A stretch of DNA of 64,000 nucleotides, taken from the NCBI GenBank assembly GCA_918026815.1, contig CAKJVC010000049.1, positions 310,001 to 374,000 on the forward strand, in the 5' to 3' direction. The stretch's first letter is position 1, and every line of letters starts with the position of its first letter. Of this stretch, positions 52,591 through 63,908 are shown one piece after another. The position numbers and the translations under genes were made by a program. The notes beneath the pieces are model-generated. The model worked only from the letters and a program-made list of their open reading frames with translations, did not search any database and was not told where the DNA came from. This DNA is from Chalara sp. BL73. Lineage: Eukaryota > Ascomycota > Leotiomycetes > Helotiales.

Positions 52591-53451
52591 CTACTGTGAC
52601 TTCAAGTCTCTCAGGACTTTGACTGCCTCTTCCGCGGCCTCCAAGTCGCGATATATGCCCAATAACCTGATCAAGCGTGATTTCCCGTCCTCTTTGGATG
52701 CCGCTGTTTGCTTGAGAGCGGTACTCAGATCTAGTAGAATTGTGTTTCTGACCCTCAATATCCGCGACTGCTGAGCTACTACAAACGGGTGATCATTTCC
52801 AATACTGACAGACAGATGCTCGATCCTCCGACAGTCCAGCACCAGCCTTTGAAGTTTGCTGATATTCGTGCCACCGTCAGACCCATCATCTTCATCCCCG
52901 TCGTCTCCCTCATCCTCGCTATCGCTCCACGTGTCCTCGTTGCCATTTGGAGTTCGTCCAAGCGAAGCAACCATCAGCTTGTCCTCCAACTCTTCCAGCC
53001 TAGCATCTAGCTCCAGTAACCTCCTTCCCACAGCAATCTCCTGACCGACTCCTTTCTTCTCTTCTAACAGTCCATCCACCTCTCTTTTTCTCTCTTTCAC
53101 CATGACCTTTACCCCCTTAATACCTCTCTTAAACCCCAACAACCCCACAATGACATCCTCCACCTTCTCCTCCCCGCCTTTCAAATCACTGCCCAAACTC
53201 AAAAATTGCTCATAGTTCGTATTCACCAGATCCAGTAATTCTTTAGATAGAGCCTGGGAGCGTTCTCTAAGGTCCGAACGAAGATCCTCTAGAGTTTGGT
53301 GGCGATCAGAGAGGGTGGAGAGGTAGCTTGGTGCGTCGAAGGATGGCTTCAGGAAGTCGCTTCTAGGGAGAGCTTCGGGGTATGGGAGGTTGTCTTCATC
53401 GTCTGAGGAGATATTCCCAGAATCGCCTCCAAAGTAGAATTTGCTCATCAT
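52591..53451 (-). CDS. COG2: Conserved oligomeric Golgi complex subunit 2
   Basis: A single exon of 286 aa. An acidic N-terminus (SSDDEDNLPYPE) leads to the COG2 N-terminal signature: LPRSDFLKPSFDAPSYLS, HQTLEDLRSDLRERSQAL and KELLDLVNTNYEQFLSLG. Long charged helices follow (about 95-165), consistent with the coiled coil by which COG subunits assemble. An Asp/Glu/Gly-rich loop is near 172-195 and a second helical part follows it. COG tethers retrograde vesicles at the Golgi and supports glycosyltransferase recycling. The length is short compared with animal Cog2 but matches the short form usual in filamentous ascomycetes, as I recall it. Translation may start at either of two adjacent ATGs. 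It diverges from hapX. Confidence 0.9.
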   Translation of the reverse strand: MMSKFYFGGDSGNISSDDEDNLPYPEALPRSDFLKPSFDAPSYLSTLSDRHQTLEDLRSDLRERSQALSKELLDLVNTNYEQFLSLGSDLKGGEEKVEDVIVGLLGFKRGIKGVKVMVKERKREVDGLLEEKKGVGQEIAVGRRLLELDARLEELEDKLMVASLGRTPNGNEDTWSDSEDEGDDGDEDDGSDGGTNISKLQRLVLDCRRIEHLSVSIGNDHPFVVAQQSRILRVRNTILLDLSTALKQTAASKEDGKSRLIRLLGIYRDLEAAEEAVKVLRDLKSQ

Positions 53452-53894
53452 TCACCCTCTTCTTTCTTCATCCAGATTCTTTAGTTTCCTGTCGCACACC
53501 GTCAACATCAATTTCGGGTCAATATCACGTGGTAGATGAGCTGATATCTGGCTTCAGAATTGTGCTTGACTCGCTGCCAAGATGCGTTCTTAACCTTCTC
53601 CTCCTAATTGGGTTTAGCAGATTCGTCCCTGGTGGGGCGATGCTATGTTGGGTTTGTTTGATTGGTGTTGGACTTGGTTGGTGAAAGATTTCTTGCGTTC
53701 CGAGAACGGCGCCCACTCAGAGCCATCAGGGGAATCTAATCTTATCAATCTCTTCATCCCCTCGGCTTTCCTTCCTGTACACACTTCATCGAATATACCG
53801 CAACCACCAAGTTCGCTTTTGAATCTAATTGAAGCTGTATACACCCCTCATATTTGTTCATTGATGGTATCTAATCCATCAATTACCGGCTCTT
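53452..53894. promoter_or_regulatory. Divergent promoter region COG2 / hapX with CCAAT and GATA-type motifs
   Basis: The 443 bp between the start codons hold ATTGG (CCAAT on the minus strand) at 53607-53611 and 53661-53665, and TTATCA (TGATAA on the minus strand) at 53742-53747. CCAAT is bound by the CBC, the partner of HapX, and GATA sites are bound by SreA-type iron repressors in other ascomycetes. These short motifs also occur by chance, so this is suggestive only. Confidence 0.4.
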
Positions 53895-55460
53895 ATGGCT
53901 TCTATTGGTTACGACGACATGGCATCGCCTACTATATCAACTCCTTCATCTGCGGGCTCGCCGGCAGCCCTGGCACCACATCCGCCATCCCTAGCTATCA
54001 AGACTAACAACATGCCGAATATGGCTGCTATTACGCCAAGTTCCGCAGCTGGAGCTCCTCCTATTGTAACGAGAAAGGAATGGGTCATTCCTCCCCGCCC
54101 GAAGCCTGGACGCAAGCCTGCTACCGATACCCCGCCAACAAAGAGAAAGGCTCAGAACAGAGCTGCTCAACGTGCATTCAGAGAGCGTCGAGCTGCTAGA
54201 GTTGGTGAATTAGAGGAACAACTAGAAGAGACAAAGGACGAGCATCAAAGACGCGAAGCAGAACTGAGGGACAAGATTCAGAGACTGGAGTCAGAAGTGC
54301 AACGATTCAACGGGGAGCTACAGTCTTGGAAGCTGAGATGTGACACGTTGGACCGGCTTGTCGAATATGAAAGGAATGAGAAGGATGCTGCTTTGGTCGA
54401 GCTTTCATATTTGCGAAAAGGTATTGAGTCGACAGGCACTGATGCAGTCCTTCTTCCTCCACGGCGCAATCGACAAGCACAGAAGAGTCAGGTCCAGCAA
54501 TTTGCCTCTTTCACACCAGATATAGAGGACGCACCCACTGGCTGCGGGGACTGTTCAGGCACTGGTGATGGTAGTTGTGCATGTGTTGATGCAGTTTTGG
54601 AAATTGCAGCAAATGGATGTGGCAAGTGCACGCTTGATACTCCGTGTGTCTGCCTGGAGGAAACTATTGAAGCTGCTAGCGATATGCCTAGTTTCCTAGA
54701 TCATAAAAGATCACACTCTCCTGTCGCAGAATATGCCGAGAAGCGTCAACGCCACTCTGACCCCACACCACTTGAGGTTGATTTCACTGCTCAATTCTCG
54801 TCTTCCAAGTCTGCTGTACATATCCCAACTCAGGAACAGATGACCACACGTCGCCCTGGTGAGTCTTGCGGCTTCTGTGATGAAGGTACCTATTGTGCGT
54901 GTGCAGAAGCTGCTGCTGCTCTAGCTCGAGAGCAAGAGAATCGCCTTGCACCTTTATTGAATGAGGTTACTCCACCGCCGTCAGATACTGATGTCGAGAG
55001 TGCTGTTAAGCTACCATCGATGCACCCAAATCAAATGCATCGACCAGTCGCAACCACAGCCCCAGCGAACTCTTGCGCCGATGGTCCTGGTACTTGTCAG
55101 CAATGCCAGAACGACCCTAAGTCCGGATTATTCTGTCGCTCGCTAGCTGCTATGCGTGCCGTTGGCACTGCTTCAGCAGATGACTGCTGTGGTGGTAATG
55201 CTACTGGTGGTGGATGCTGCAAGTCTCAGCCTGCTGGTACTTCTACTCAGCCACCACCAAGCTTGTCTTGTGCGGATACTTACAAGACTCTGTCTACACA
55301 CAAAGGCTTTGATCAAGCAACCGATGAGCTTAATTCTTGGCTGGGTCGCCTTCATGCTTCCCCGCCTCAACAGGTCGTAGGAAGAGCTCCACTGGAAGTA
55401 GAGGCGGCTAGTGTGATGGGTGTCTTGAAGTTATTTGATAGGAGATTTGGTCGGGGATGA
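53895..55460 (+). CDS. hapX: HapX, bZIP regulator of iron homeostasis
   Basis: A single exon of 521 aa. Residues 61-77 (KEWVIPPRPKPGRKP) form the Hap4-like motif that contacts the CCAAT-binding complex. It is followed at once by the bZIP basic region (KRKAQNRAAQRAFRERR, 83-100) and a zipper/coiled coil to about 165. Four Cys-rich clusters follow: CGDCSGTGDGSCAC (217-230), CGKCTLDTPCVC (242-253), CGFCDEGTYCAC (325-336) and CQQC..GLFC (401-414), plus CC pairs near 431 and 441. In Aspergillus such clusters sense iron, probably as Fe-S sites, and HapX represses iron-using genes under starvation and activates iron storage in excess. The conserved C-terminal segment LSTHKGFDQATDELNSWLGR is present. 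Nuclear. All key elements look intact. Confidence 0.96.
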   Translation: MASIGYDDMASPTISTPSSAGSPAALAPHPPSLAIKTNNMPNMAAITPSSAAGAPPIVTRKEWVIPPRPKPGRKPATDTPPTKRKAQNRAAQRAFRERRAARVGELEEQLEETKDEHQRREAELRDKIQRLESEVQRFNGELQSWKLRCDTLDRLVEYERNEKDAALVELSYLRKGIESTGTDAVLLPPRRNRQAQKSQVQQFASFTPDIEDAPTGCGDCSGTGDGSCACVDAVLEIAANGCGKCTLDTPCVCLEETIEAASDMPSFLDHKRSHSPVAEYAEKRQRHSDPTPLEVDFTAQFSSSKSAVHIPTQEQMTTRRPGESCGFCDEGTYCACAEAAAALAREQENRLAPLLNEVTPPPSDTDVESAVKLPSMHPNQMHRPVATTAPANSCADGPGTCQQCQNDPKSGLFCRSLAAMRAVGTASADDCCGGNATGGGCCKSQPAGTSTQPPPSLSCADTYKTLSTHKGFDQATDELNSWLGRLHASPPQQVVGRAPLEVEAASVMGVLKLFDRRFGRG

Positions 55461-57087
55461 AAGCTGTATGTTGATCAGATATGAAAATACATGACGTAAT
55501 TGACCACAGTCACAAAATGACAAAGGACCACATCGGATGGCTTAGCCTGGTGAGGCATAATAGTTAAGGCGCCCAATCTGGTGTCTTCCTCTGTTTGTAC
55601 CGCTCAAGATGAAGCGGGAATGGAGCTCCAAGCAAATTCACATTAGGAGTTCGGGAGTAATGAAGGATATGAATCATCAATGCTCTATCAAGTATTTAAG
55701 TATTGCACATAGCCGAAAAAAGCACACCTCTGATGACTATATTGTCTTGCATCTTTCGTTTGTGAATTGCTGAGTGGCCTTGAGGTTATACAAAATTCAC
55801 CTTCACCATGTGCGAATCTGGAATTTAACCGTCTGTTGAGCTTCCATCAGCCATAAGTTTGAGTGCTTGCCCCTGGATTATAATCTATGGTCGTATTTCA
55901 GGTGACAGGCTGGGCAATCTCTCAATCAGCATACGTATTTTCTAATCAATGTGTGGAAATGTAACAAATCTGTACCCTCTCATGTTTTTTGATGGGTCAT
56001 CGTTCATTTCGCTAGCTCGATGTTTTGTTTTTGCGTGCATAGTCGTTTCTAAACCTGAACTTTTTCTAATAGGTCTTAATATCGATATTTCATTTACTGG
56101 TGGATTTTGGTCTTAGAGAACGCTAACTTGCCACATGGATGATCCACAATACCAGAGTGTTTACTTGCAACAAAGTTCACGAATACCTGCTCGATCTCAG
56201 TGACTGGTACAGGCCACGCTAATACCATATTTTTTGTCATTCAGCTTGCATCTGGAGTACTCGGCATTTTGATGTCCTAGGTTACGCTCTGTTGTTGCCT
56301 GAGAGGTTTTACACCACGCATAATGATCTAGTGCAATAGTCTTTGTCGTTCATAAGTCATATAAGACTCCCAGGAGGAGGAGATCCGTTCGCAGGGGTAA
56401 GTTCAGGCCTGTGCTGTCTGGGCTCAAGCCTAGTGTCTAGACGCAAGTCGGCGCAAATGGTGGGGCTAACTTCAGACCACGATACAGCGCCTGACAAGGT
56501 ATCATGTCGACTGAAATGGATTCCCCCATCGATCACTAATATCCTTCAAAGATACTGCTTGCAAACTTTTCATTCAGTCGGTGAAAAATCAATTTGATTG
56601 AACAATAGTAACGTATGGTGGAGAAAATTGCTAAGCGAGCCCCCTTTTTGGTGATGCTAAATAAGGATGAAAGAGTGCAGCATTCAGGCAAGACAAGCAA
56701 ACCTGATATGTCTTATGTCTTTGGTTCTCTAGTGTGCACAAATAATGAAGTGGGAGTCTGATATGCTGCAGTACCAGTTAGATTCATTTATAAAATAGAA
56801 TGGATCCTTTTCTCTGATTGTTACGATCTATATATTATTAGATTACCCAAACAATGTCTTTGTCTGCACCGCAAAGGGTGGTTAAATTAGAACAATGAAT
56901 GAACGAGAGTAATCATATCCCAAGACAATGTCGGAGTGACCCATATCACTATGATTGAATATAGGTAAGCCAAATCTACTTCCCAAGACTAAGAAACACC
57001 ATAACAATGACTATTCGAGCTCGCTAATTCCCCGAAAATGCCAATTCCACCTTCCCAAAAAAAGAGAAGCTGGCATTCCGGACCGAA
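55461..57087. other. 1.6-kb gene-free interval
   Basis: hapX 3' region and the leader of the next gene. Frames such as 56343-56597 are short and without features. Confidence 0.55.
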
Positions 57088-57588
57088 ATGTCGGATCTTT
57101 TACGATTACGATACATCGCCAGTTACGAGTTTCTGGCAAGTGCGAGGAGCGCCAGAGAAGATGTCAAGAACATGTTCGTATACGACGAGGCATCTAAGAC
57201 GCGACGAGACATGCTGTTGCAATCCGTAACCGAGCAGTTCAAGGAAGCCTACCAGAACTTCATGGGGCTGGAGAAAGAAACGGAGGATCTCGGGAAGGCC
57301 AAAGAATGGGAAGGTCTTGAAGAAATAATAGAGCAGAAGGACATCGAGAGGTTTCTGTACAATGCACATGATATGCACGATGACGGTCTCTTCGCGTTGT
57401 CCTTCAACTATGTCCGACTCGTGAGAATCCGTGAGAGGTACGATATCTGGAGAGAGACAGTTCAGCACATCGATGCTTCTGCAAGGGAAGAGTACTTCCT
57501 ACAAAGAGTTGACGAGGCTGTGAAGCGAATCCAAAGCTACCTACTAGTCCTGAAGAAAGAAATAAGCTCCGTCCACAAAGTCGGGTGA
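57088..57588 (+). CDS. Hypothetical protein, 166 aa, charged and helical
   Basis: I do not recognise this protein. The single open frame starts MSDLLRLRYIASYEFL and ends VLKKEISSVHKVG. It is rich in Glu, Lys, Arg and aromatic residues, with no Cys, no signal peptide and no membrane segment. The pattern suggests several amphipathic helices, for example KEAYQNFMGLEKETEDLGKA and FLQRVDEAVKRIQSYLLVLK, the latter with coiled-coil spacing. Composition resembles the neighbouring genes, not the AT-rich transposon block. No intron signals interrupt it. The frame is open well beyond chance length and protein-like in composition, which is the only support for it being a gene; transcription data would decide. 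Confidence 0.6.
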   Translation: MSDLLRLRYIASYEFLASARSAREDVKNMFVYDEASKTRRDMLLQSVTEQFKEAYQNFMGLEKETEDLGKAKEWEGLEEIIEQKDIERFLYNAHDMHDDGLFALSFNYVRLVRIRERYDIWRETVQHIDASAREEYFLQRVDEAVKRIQSYLLVLKKEISSVHKVG

Positions 57589-58254
57589 GGTACTCTCACT
57601 TCAAACGTGGAGCTGAGCGGTACTTCATCGGTGAGGAACGTTTCAAGACATGAAACGTCGAAACAAAACATTCGACTAATGCATTAACCTAATTATCCAC
57701 ACTGGCAGCACATCAAACGTTACAGAATAGGATAAAAATAAGCATTGTTGCATGCGGCCAAATGCGGCGCTTTTATTCTCCGCAATCTGGGGTGCACCAC
57801 GTCCCGCCACAACCCCTTTTTTGTGTACCGAGGACAAGCATTCGTCACTTGCACCTGGGCTTGGCTGTTTGATCTATGCGCATTATCCTCAGGTCTAATG
57901 TGCTCGATATTTTCGAAAAGAAGTGGATAAATTTAGGTGGCTGGATTAAATGTGTAGACGTAAGATCTGAGGTCTACGTTGACGAGCATACGTTTTCAGG
58001 AGATCCAACATCTCCACCATCGTGAAAATAGATGGACAGCCTCATCATCATGGCTTCAGGGTCCATCACTCCTCAGGAGCAGAACAGAGTATAAGTATTC
58101 GTGGAATAGTAGTCAATCAATCCCCATCCTCACCATCATCTTCTCATCCACATTCCAACAACACATCTTCTATTCATCCTCAAAACCTCCTAATTGTATA
58201 TATACGATCATTCTTAGTCCCAACCAAATCAACACATTCTTTACCTACTGCAAA
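57589..58254. other. Spacer with the promoter of the PAN-repeat gene
   Basis: 666 bp. The open frame of the next gene extends upstream to 57979 only by use of a non-ATG codon, and that extension has no signal peptide, so it is taken as leader. A CT/CA-rich leader runs from about 58110 to 58250. Confidence 0.5.
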
Positions 58255-59145
58255 ATGTATATCTCAACTACCGCCATGATCACCGCCCTTGGCATGCTCC
58301 GCGCTGCATCCGCCGCTCCTCTCGTTTCCCGCCAAATTTGCGGTGCTGCTCCAACCGGAACTACAGCCCAGACCCCAATTTCCGCGCCCACCGGTATCAC
58401 TACGGCATCAGCCTGTGAAGCAAAAGCAGCCGCTACTGCCAACTGCCAATCCTTCCTCTTCGGCCTCGTGGATGGGGAAATTATTTGCAGGCTCTTCTCC
58501 GTGCCTGCATCTTCGCTGCCCCCCCAAACGAACCTCGTCGCCTACGATATTGGCTGCACATCCATCCCTAGCGTAGTGCCAACCACCGCAAACCCCGGCG
58601 GTCTAAAAACCGGAACATCCCAATCTTCTTCAGGTAATGCCAACTCTGGCTCCAAGAAAGAGGGCAGACAAGCAGCGCAAAATGGAAACAATTTCGGGAC
58701 ACACGCCGCCCCAAAGAACGCACAGCCTGCAGGAAACCCAACGCCAATCGCAACACCAAAAGCTGATTCCCTCGCCGCTTGCCTTGCCAACTGCAGAGGT
58801 AATGCGCAGTGCGTGAACTATACCTTTGAATCCGGTGTTTGCAAGCTTTTCGCCGCCACTAGCAATAAAGTCCGTCGTCAACAAAATGGATCTCCAAATG
58901 GCAGCAACACCGGAAACCAGAACCAGGGCGGAAACACGGCCAACCCCAGCACTGGAGGAAACGGTAATGGAAATGCCCAACAAGGCACACACGCCAACCC
59001 AGTAAACGCCACCCCAGCTGGCTCCCCATCTCCCATCGCCACACCTGCAGTAAATGATCTAGCCGCATGCCTTGCATCTTGCAGAGGAAACAGTGCTTGT
59101 GTCGCTTATACCTTCCAGAGCGGCGTTTGTCGCCTGTTTAATTAA
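58255..59145 (+). CDS. Secreted protein with PAN/apple-like cysteine repeats
   Basis: A single exon of 296 aa starting at the first in-frame ATG, which gives a good signal peptide (MYISTTAMITALGMLRAASA). Three related modules are visible. Two are nearly identical: PIATPKADSLAACLANCRGN..CVNYTFESGVCKLF at about 160-203 and PIATPAVNDLAACLASCRGN..CVAYTFQSGVCRLFN at the C-terminus. A more diverged one near residues 45-90 has CEAKAAATANCQSFLFG and ICRLFS. The spacing C-x3-C-x5-C...C is that of the PAN/apple fold, which binds protein or carbohydrate. Gly/Asn/Gln/Ser-rich linkers separate the modules. Such proteins are common in fungal secretomes; the ligand is unknown. Confidence 0.82.
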   Translation: MYISTTAMITALGMLRAASAAPLVSRQICGAAPTGTTAQTPISAPTGITTASACEAKAAATANCQSFLFGLVDGEIICRLFSVPASSLPPQTNLVAYDIGCTSIPSVVPTTANPGGLKTGTSQSSSGNANSGSKKEGRQAAQNGNNFGTHAAPKNAQPAGNPTPIATPKADSLAACLANCRGNAQCVNYTFESGVCKLFAATSNKVRRQQNGSPNGSNTGNQNQGGNTANPSTGGNGNGNAQQGTHANPVNATPAGSPSPIATPAVNDLAACLASCRGNSACVAYTFQSGVCRLFN

Positions 59146-59889
59146 ATTGGCTGAAATATTTCCAATCATGGTGGGAAGGGAGATGTTTGTGTTTGTGTTT
59201 TCTGGCGGTGTCTGGGACTGGTGGGAGATAGATGTGTAGATATATGGGATATGGGATGGCTGAGAATTGGGAATAGGCGTGTAAAAAGATGGTGGGAAGG
59301 AGTCTGTCGTTACCGTATTGCTGAATTAGTGTACTGTATATACTATAAAACAAGAGGAATTCTATCATTTTACCTCCAAGTACTTATCCTGGGTCTGAGA
59401 TATCTTCGTCAGTGCTGCGCTCTTCCTCCTAATAGGAGACCAAGATGGCAAACCTATGTAGTCAGCAAGTGACAGCGTATATCTACATAACCACATGGCC
59501 AAAAATGATTACAAAAAACGAAACAGCCTCAGCAAAATATCACTCTATGAAAACCTCCTACTTCAAGAATGAGGCCACCGGGTATCTCTAATATTTATGC
59601 AAAGTAGCAATATTGCTAATGTATAATCCCATCACTAACCCAACGGCTGTGCATTCGAAGCACGTGCTACAAACTCTAAACTACCATAAGCCTTTGAGGC
59701 AGTTAAAGCCAGGGCAACCCGGGCCGAGATAAAAGCAAGTGAACGCCAACGCTATGCTGTGTGCCGCAAACTGAAAAGGATACGATTATGTAGATAACCT
59801 CAAAATCACGATTCCTAATTGAGGAAGAAACGAGGCTCTAGCCAAATTCTATGCCCGCACTATAAGGAGAGAAGCTACTGCTCTACGGT
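59146..59889. other. Convergent intergenic region
   Basis: 744 bp between the 3' ends of the PAN-repeat gene and the SUMO protease gene. No supported frame. Confidence 0.55.
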
Positions 59890-62800
59890 TCAGAGTAAAG
59901 ACCGGCGGACGGCTTTATTTCCGACCGTAGCTAGATCGGCAGGATCCCGAAGATATGAAGGATGGTATCTGGACCTTCCTCCGCTCATGTTTGAGTCCGA
60001 TGCTCTCCCAGGCTGAGAATGATGAAATGGCGTTGGTGAGGAAGAAGCGACATCAAATGACGACGACGGTTGATTGGACGGCGAGGTTGAGAGCGGCTGC
60101 GGAAAGTTTCTGGTGCTTAATAGCACATCCTCATCGTTGCCGCCTTCGTATGACTCAGGAGATGGCACATCTTCGCGCAAGCTACGATAATCCTGTCCAC
60201 GTTTAGCGCGAGTTGATCTAGGCGAGTCTTGTGATTGCGATTCCAGGATCTCGCATGTGTCACGTTTTGTCTTTGAGGACAGTCTTGACGGCTTTGGTTC
60301 GCCATTCCCACTACCACCTAACCATCCGAGGCACAAAGTTTGGTTGATAGTTGAGACAACACCGTCGACTTCAACAGCTGCAGCTTTCTGAAGGTCATTC
60401 AATTTTCGCTTGTTATGCAGGCCATTTGCGTCGGCTAATGAACTGGAGTTAGGTTGATATGCTGGTGAGGATTGACGGTCTAGGTGACCACGAGCTTTAT
60501 CAATAGACTCTCCTCTCTTCAACGGGTTTTCGGCTGTGTTAATCCTGCCGTCTACAATTTCTACTTTGTTTGAGCTTGAAGGGGTGTGACTAGGACCAGC
60601 ACTCTTGGCCCTAAAATTGGTTCCTTTGTTGGCTCGGGTGGCTCGGTTGGCCTGTCGAATCTGATCATTCACAGCTATCTGCTGTGCCTGTAAGCCTAGA
60701 AGAAGGTCCCGGATCTTTTTGCGCATTCCACGAAAGTTAGGCCAGTAGTCATCATCAATTGGAATAGTGTTCTGCACGACGTTGCGGATAAACTCATCTG
60801 GATTTTGGAGAAACTTCTCAACGTAACCGCTAAGAAATAAGCCACAGTCGCATCCGTTTTCCTGCAGTGGTATAAGCCGTGCGGTCATACCGATGGACCC
60901 TGGCACAGGAATTTCGATATTCCTCTTGTCTTGGAGCTCTGCGACTAAGTATGTCTTGAGATTTGAGCAGACCGCAGAACGACTGATACCTAATGAGTCG
61001 AAAGTAATAATTCTAAATTGCGATGGGTCAAGGATGCGCTTCGCGATCTTTTTATTTCCTTTTCTAGATAAAGACTTTTGTTCAGTAGGATTTGGGATTT
61101 CAATGAGATCTGACCCCAGCTCATCAGTTTCATCATCTCTATCCCTTCTGATTGAATCCTGTGAGCCGATACCTCGTTCTTGTCGAGGAAGCAATTTTTG
61201 TGGGTTGCAGATGATCGCGAAATACCAGTGAATATGTTCACAAATGGGAACTATAAGATAGTCGTAAGAAAAGAGGTCAAATCTTGAAGTCCATCTCGCA
61301 ACAGACGCATGGTTTGCATGCCCTTTATTTGGGCTCTTGGTTAGCTGAGTGTAAAAAAAGGTATTGAAAACAAAGATGCGTTTTGCGTTTTCTGGAGCAG
61401 ACTTCTGGTGTTCGGACTCTAGCCAGTTCAGATAGAACTGCACAAGGTTATCGTTCAGGTATACACCTTCATCAAGTTTCTCGATATCACTTTGTTCGAC
61501 CATGACACGGTTTCTTGTCCCAGGACCAGGGGCCGAGGGAACCGCACCCTGCCACGATTTTTTCCAATCAGGGTTTTGTACGGTCCATAGTTCGAGAGTG
61601 TCGGGGTTGTCCCTCTCCCGTACAGGGTCATCATCCTCCTCCACACTGTCTGAAGAACGGATCGCATACTGCATGGGAGCAATCCGCCTGCCTTCACCAG
61701 GAGATCCATAGAAAGTGCCGGAAGAAATTGTGGATAGCTTAGATGCAGAGGCTGCCTGTTGTCGTTTTGAACTTCTGGTTGGCGGTATTTCCAGCTGTAA
61801 GTCATCAATAAGTCTCTGCCGAGTTGCAGGCCTTTTAGACTCAAGGGCCTCATTTATGACTTTTGCCACACTGCTCTTCTTTTTTGCCGCACTTAGTTGA
61901 GAATCATCGATGGTTTCACAGCTTGAGTTTGGCCCTTTGTTTTTCTCTAGCTCCCTCACACGAGACCTGAAACACTTCTCAAGGTATGCCCTAAAAGTTT
62001 GTTCGTCAGTCAAAGTAGCATGTTTAGTAAACATAAACACCTACTTGTCTTTGGAAATTTTTTTGATTGCACTATCCGCCTGACAAAGAGCTTCTCTTAA
62101 ACCAGCGCTTTCTTTATTATTCTGCAAGAGCAAACACAGTATAAGTAACTGACTATCAGAGCTCAAGTTCCGATGAAAGTGAAGGAAAATTAGCGGAGAA
62201 TCTGTGCTGAACTCAATCCTATTCAAACCCTCGAGCACAATGTCTGGCAGCCTAGGGACACTCTCATGCCGCCGAAGCAGCCTCGCCTTTGTGGCTTCGT
62301 GAAGGAGGAGGCATGGCGATGGTTGAAGATCGCAGACTAGACCCTCAGAAGATGATTCGAGGATTCGGCAAGCGTGGTATTCCTGCTGCGCTGTAGTATT
62401 ATTGGATGCACCTCGCTTCCGCTTGCCAATTTTAGATGGTCCAGGGTCAAGTTTAGGGTGGTTGTATCCATTCTTGGATAGCTTCGTCTCAAATGTGGAA
62501 GGCTTGATATCCGATTCGACACGTTTGTAATCATCCGAGCTCTGAGAACCACCCTGTGAACCAAGGTCTTTCTCATCATCAGAGCTAGACAGCTGTTTAT
62601 ATTGTCTTTGCTTTGCGAGTAATGTTCTTGCTACCATCAAATGACTTGCATCTCCGCTGCTGACACGCGAGCTCTGTAGATCGTCGAGGTTATGTATGGT
62701 TTCATATTTAGTGCTTGAACGAGAGAGATCTTTTTGTCCATCCTGTTGTACTTTTGGTCTCTTTCCCTTTCCCGAAGGACGATAATTCTGATGCCCTTCA

Positions 62801-63908
62801 CTGATCTGAGAAGAGTCATGAATAGAGAGCTCATCTTTCTCATCGAAATATCTTGAGGTATTGGAGTGCTTCGGCTTCTTGGAGGGTCGCTTAGTCTCCT
62901 CATTGTCGTAGATGACTTCAATGCGATCGTCAGGATCTTCAAATGCATCATCTAGTCGAACGGCTGTATACGCAGGTTCCATGCTATTGGAGCCTTCTCT
63001 TGATGCTGAATGGCCTGAGTTTCCATTGGTACTCGGCTGTGAATTTTTGCGCCGTTCCCGTTTTCGTCTTGGATTCACATTGTCTTCAACAACTCGATAC
63101 TCTTGCACACCTGTGTCTCTCTTCAAAACTACACCATTTGAGCCTACATTCTGATGACTTTGTGATGATCGTGTGAGAGATGCCCTTCTGTTCGGTTGAG
63201 CTGATTCACCTGCTTCGAGAACTATGACTTTGTTGTGATTTGGAAGAGAGGTACGTGTTCTGGGAGGGTTGTGTTTTCCATTCTGTAGGTCGAAAGGCTT
63301 TTCTCGCGAATATACCGCCTGAGTGCTTGGAGTTTGTGCTAGAGTATTCTTAACCTTGAAGCTGCCGATATCCTTAGGCTTCTAAACGCTATTAGACAGT
63401 ACGTAACTCCAGAAGAGCCTCTCACCATCTTTACGCTCCCAAAAAGCCTAGGTGAGCGGGGGTTCACGGCACGCGAATTGGCAGTATTCCAAGTACGCCT
63501 ATAAAGAATGTTAGGCTTGCCTTATGGTGTGTGAATGCGAGAAATACCTTGGGACGGGAAATCGAGGTTCAAGGCGTCTATGTCGTTCAGGTCGCAAGCT
63601 GGAAACACAACATTAGCGGTCCTGTAGCAGTTCAGCCTAAGGTCTAATGTACCATCCGACTGCTGCTTCCTTCGGCGCGTCCTCTTTTTTGAAGAAACCT
63701 GGGGTGTGATGTGCCCTGGCATATCTATCGGCGTACCAGTCTTTGGCGTCGCTGCTTCTTTGTTAAAACGTCTCAAAGCTGTGGTGGCAAAAAAGACGTA
63801 CTTCTTTATTTGAACTGCGTCCTCAAGACTCCGGCCATAACGCTTGAGAATGGGTGCTGAGTGAGTGGGTTTGATCCGCGTTGAGGACTCTGCGTTGCCT
63901 TCCTTTTC
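59890..63908 (-). CDS. ULP2: Ulp2-like SUMO-specific protease, 5' end beyond the window
   Basis: Exons read as 63908-63548 (3' limit uncertain), 63498-63426, 63381-62045 and 61990-59890. The C48 peptidase domain lies in the last exon. It begins VMVEQSDIEKLDEGVYLNDN; the catalytic His is in CEHIHWYFAII, the Asp in RIITFDSLG, and the Gln and Cys in LQENGCDCGLFLSGY. A charged insertion (about 60 residues with SQDSIRRDRDDETDELGSD) splits the catalytic domain between His and Asp, as in Ulp2/SENP6-7 and unlike Ulp1. Long Ser/Lys/Asp-rich disordered flanks fit Ulp2, which dismantles poly-SUMO chains in the nucleus. A TAG at 62043-62041 is removed by a 54-nt intron (62044-61991). The first visible acceptor (CTCCAG at 63909) shows that the start lies upstream, beyond or near 64000. 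Confidence 0.88.

Noticed and set aside
62041..62046. In-frame TAG that seems to split the SUMO protease into two genes
   Set aside because: A 54-nt intron with GTAGGT donor and TTTTAG acceptor removes it and keeps the frame, so this is one gene, not two or a nonsense allele.
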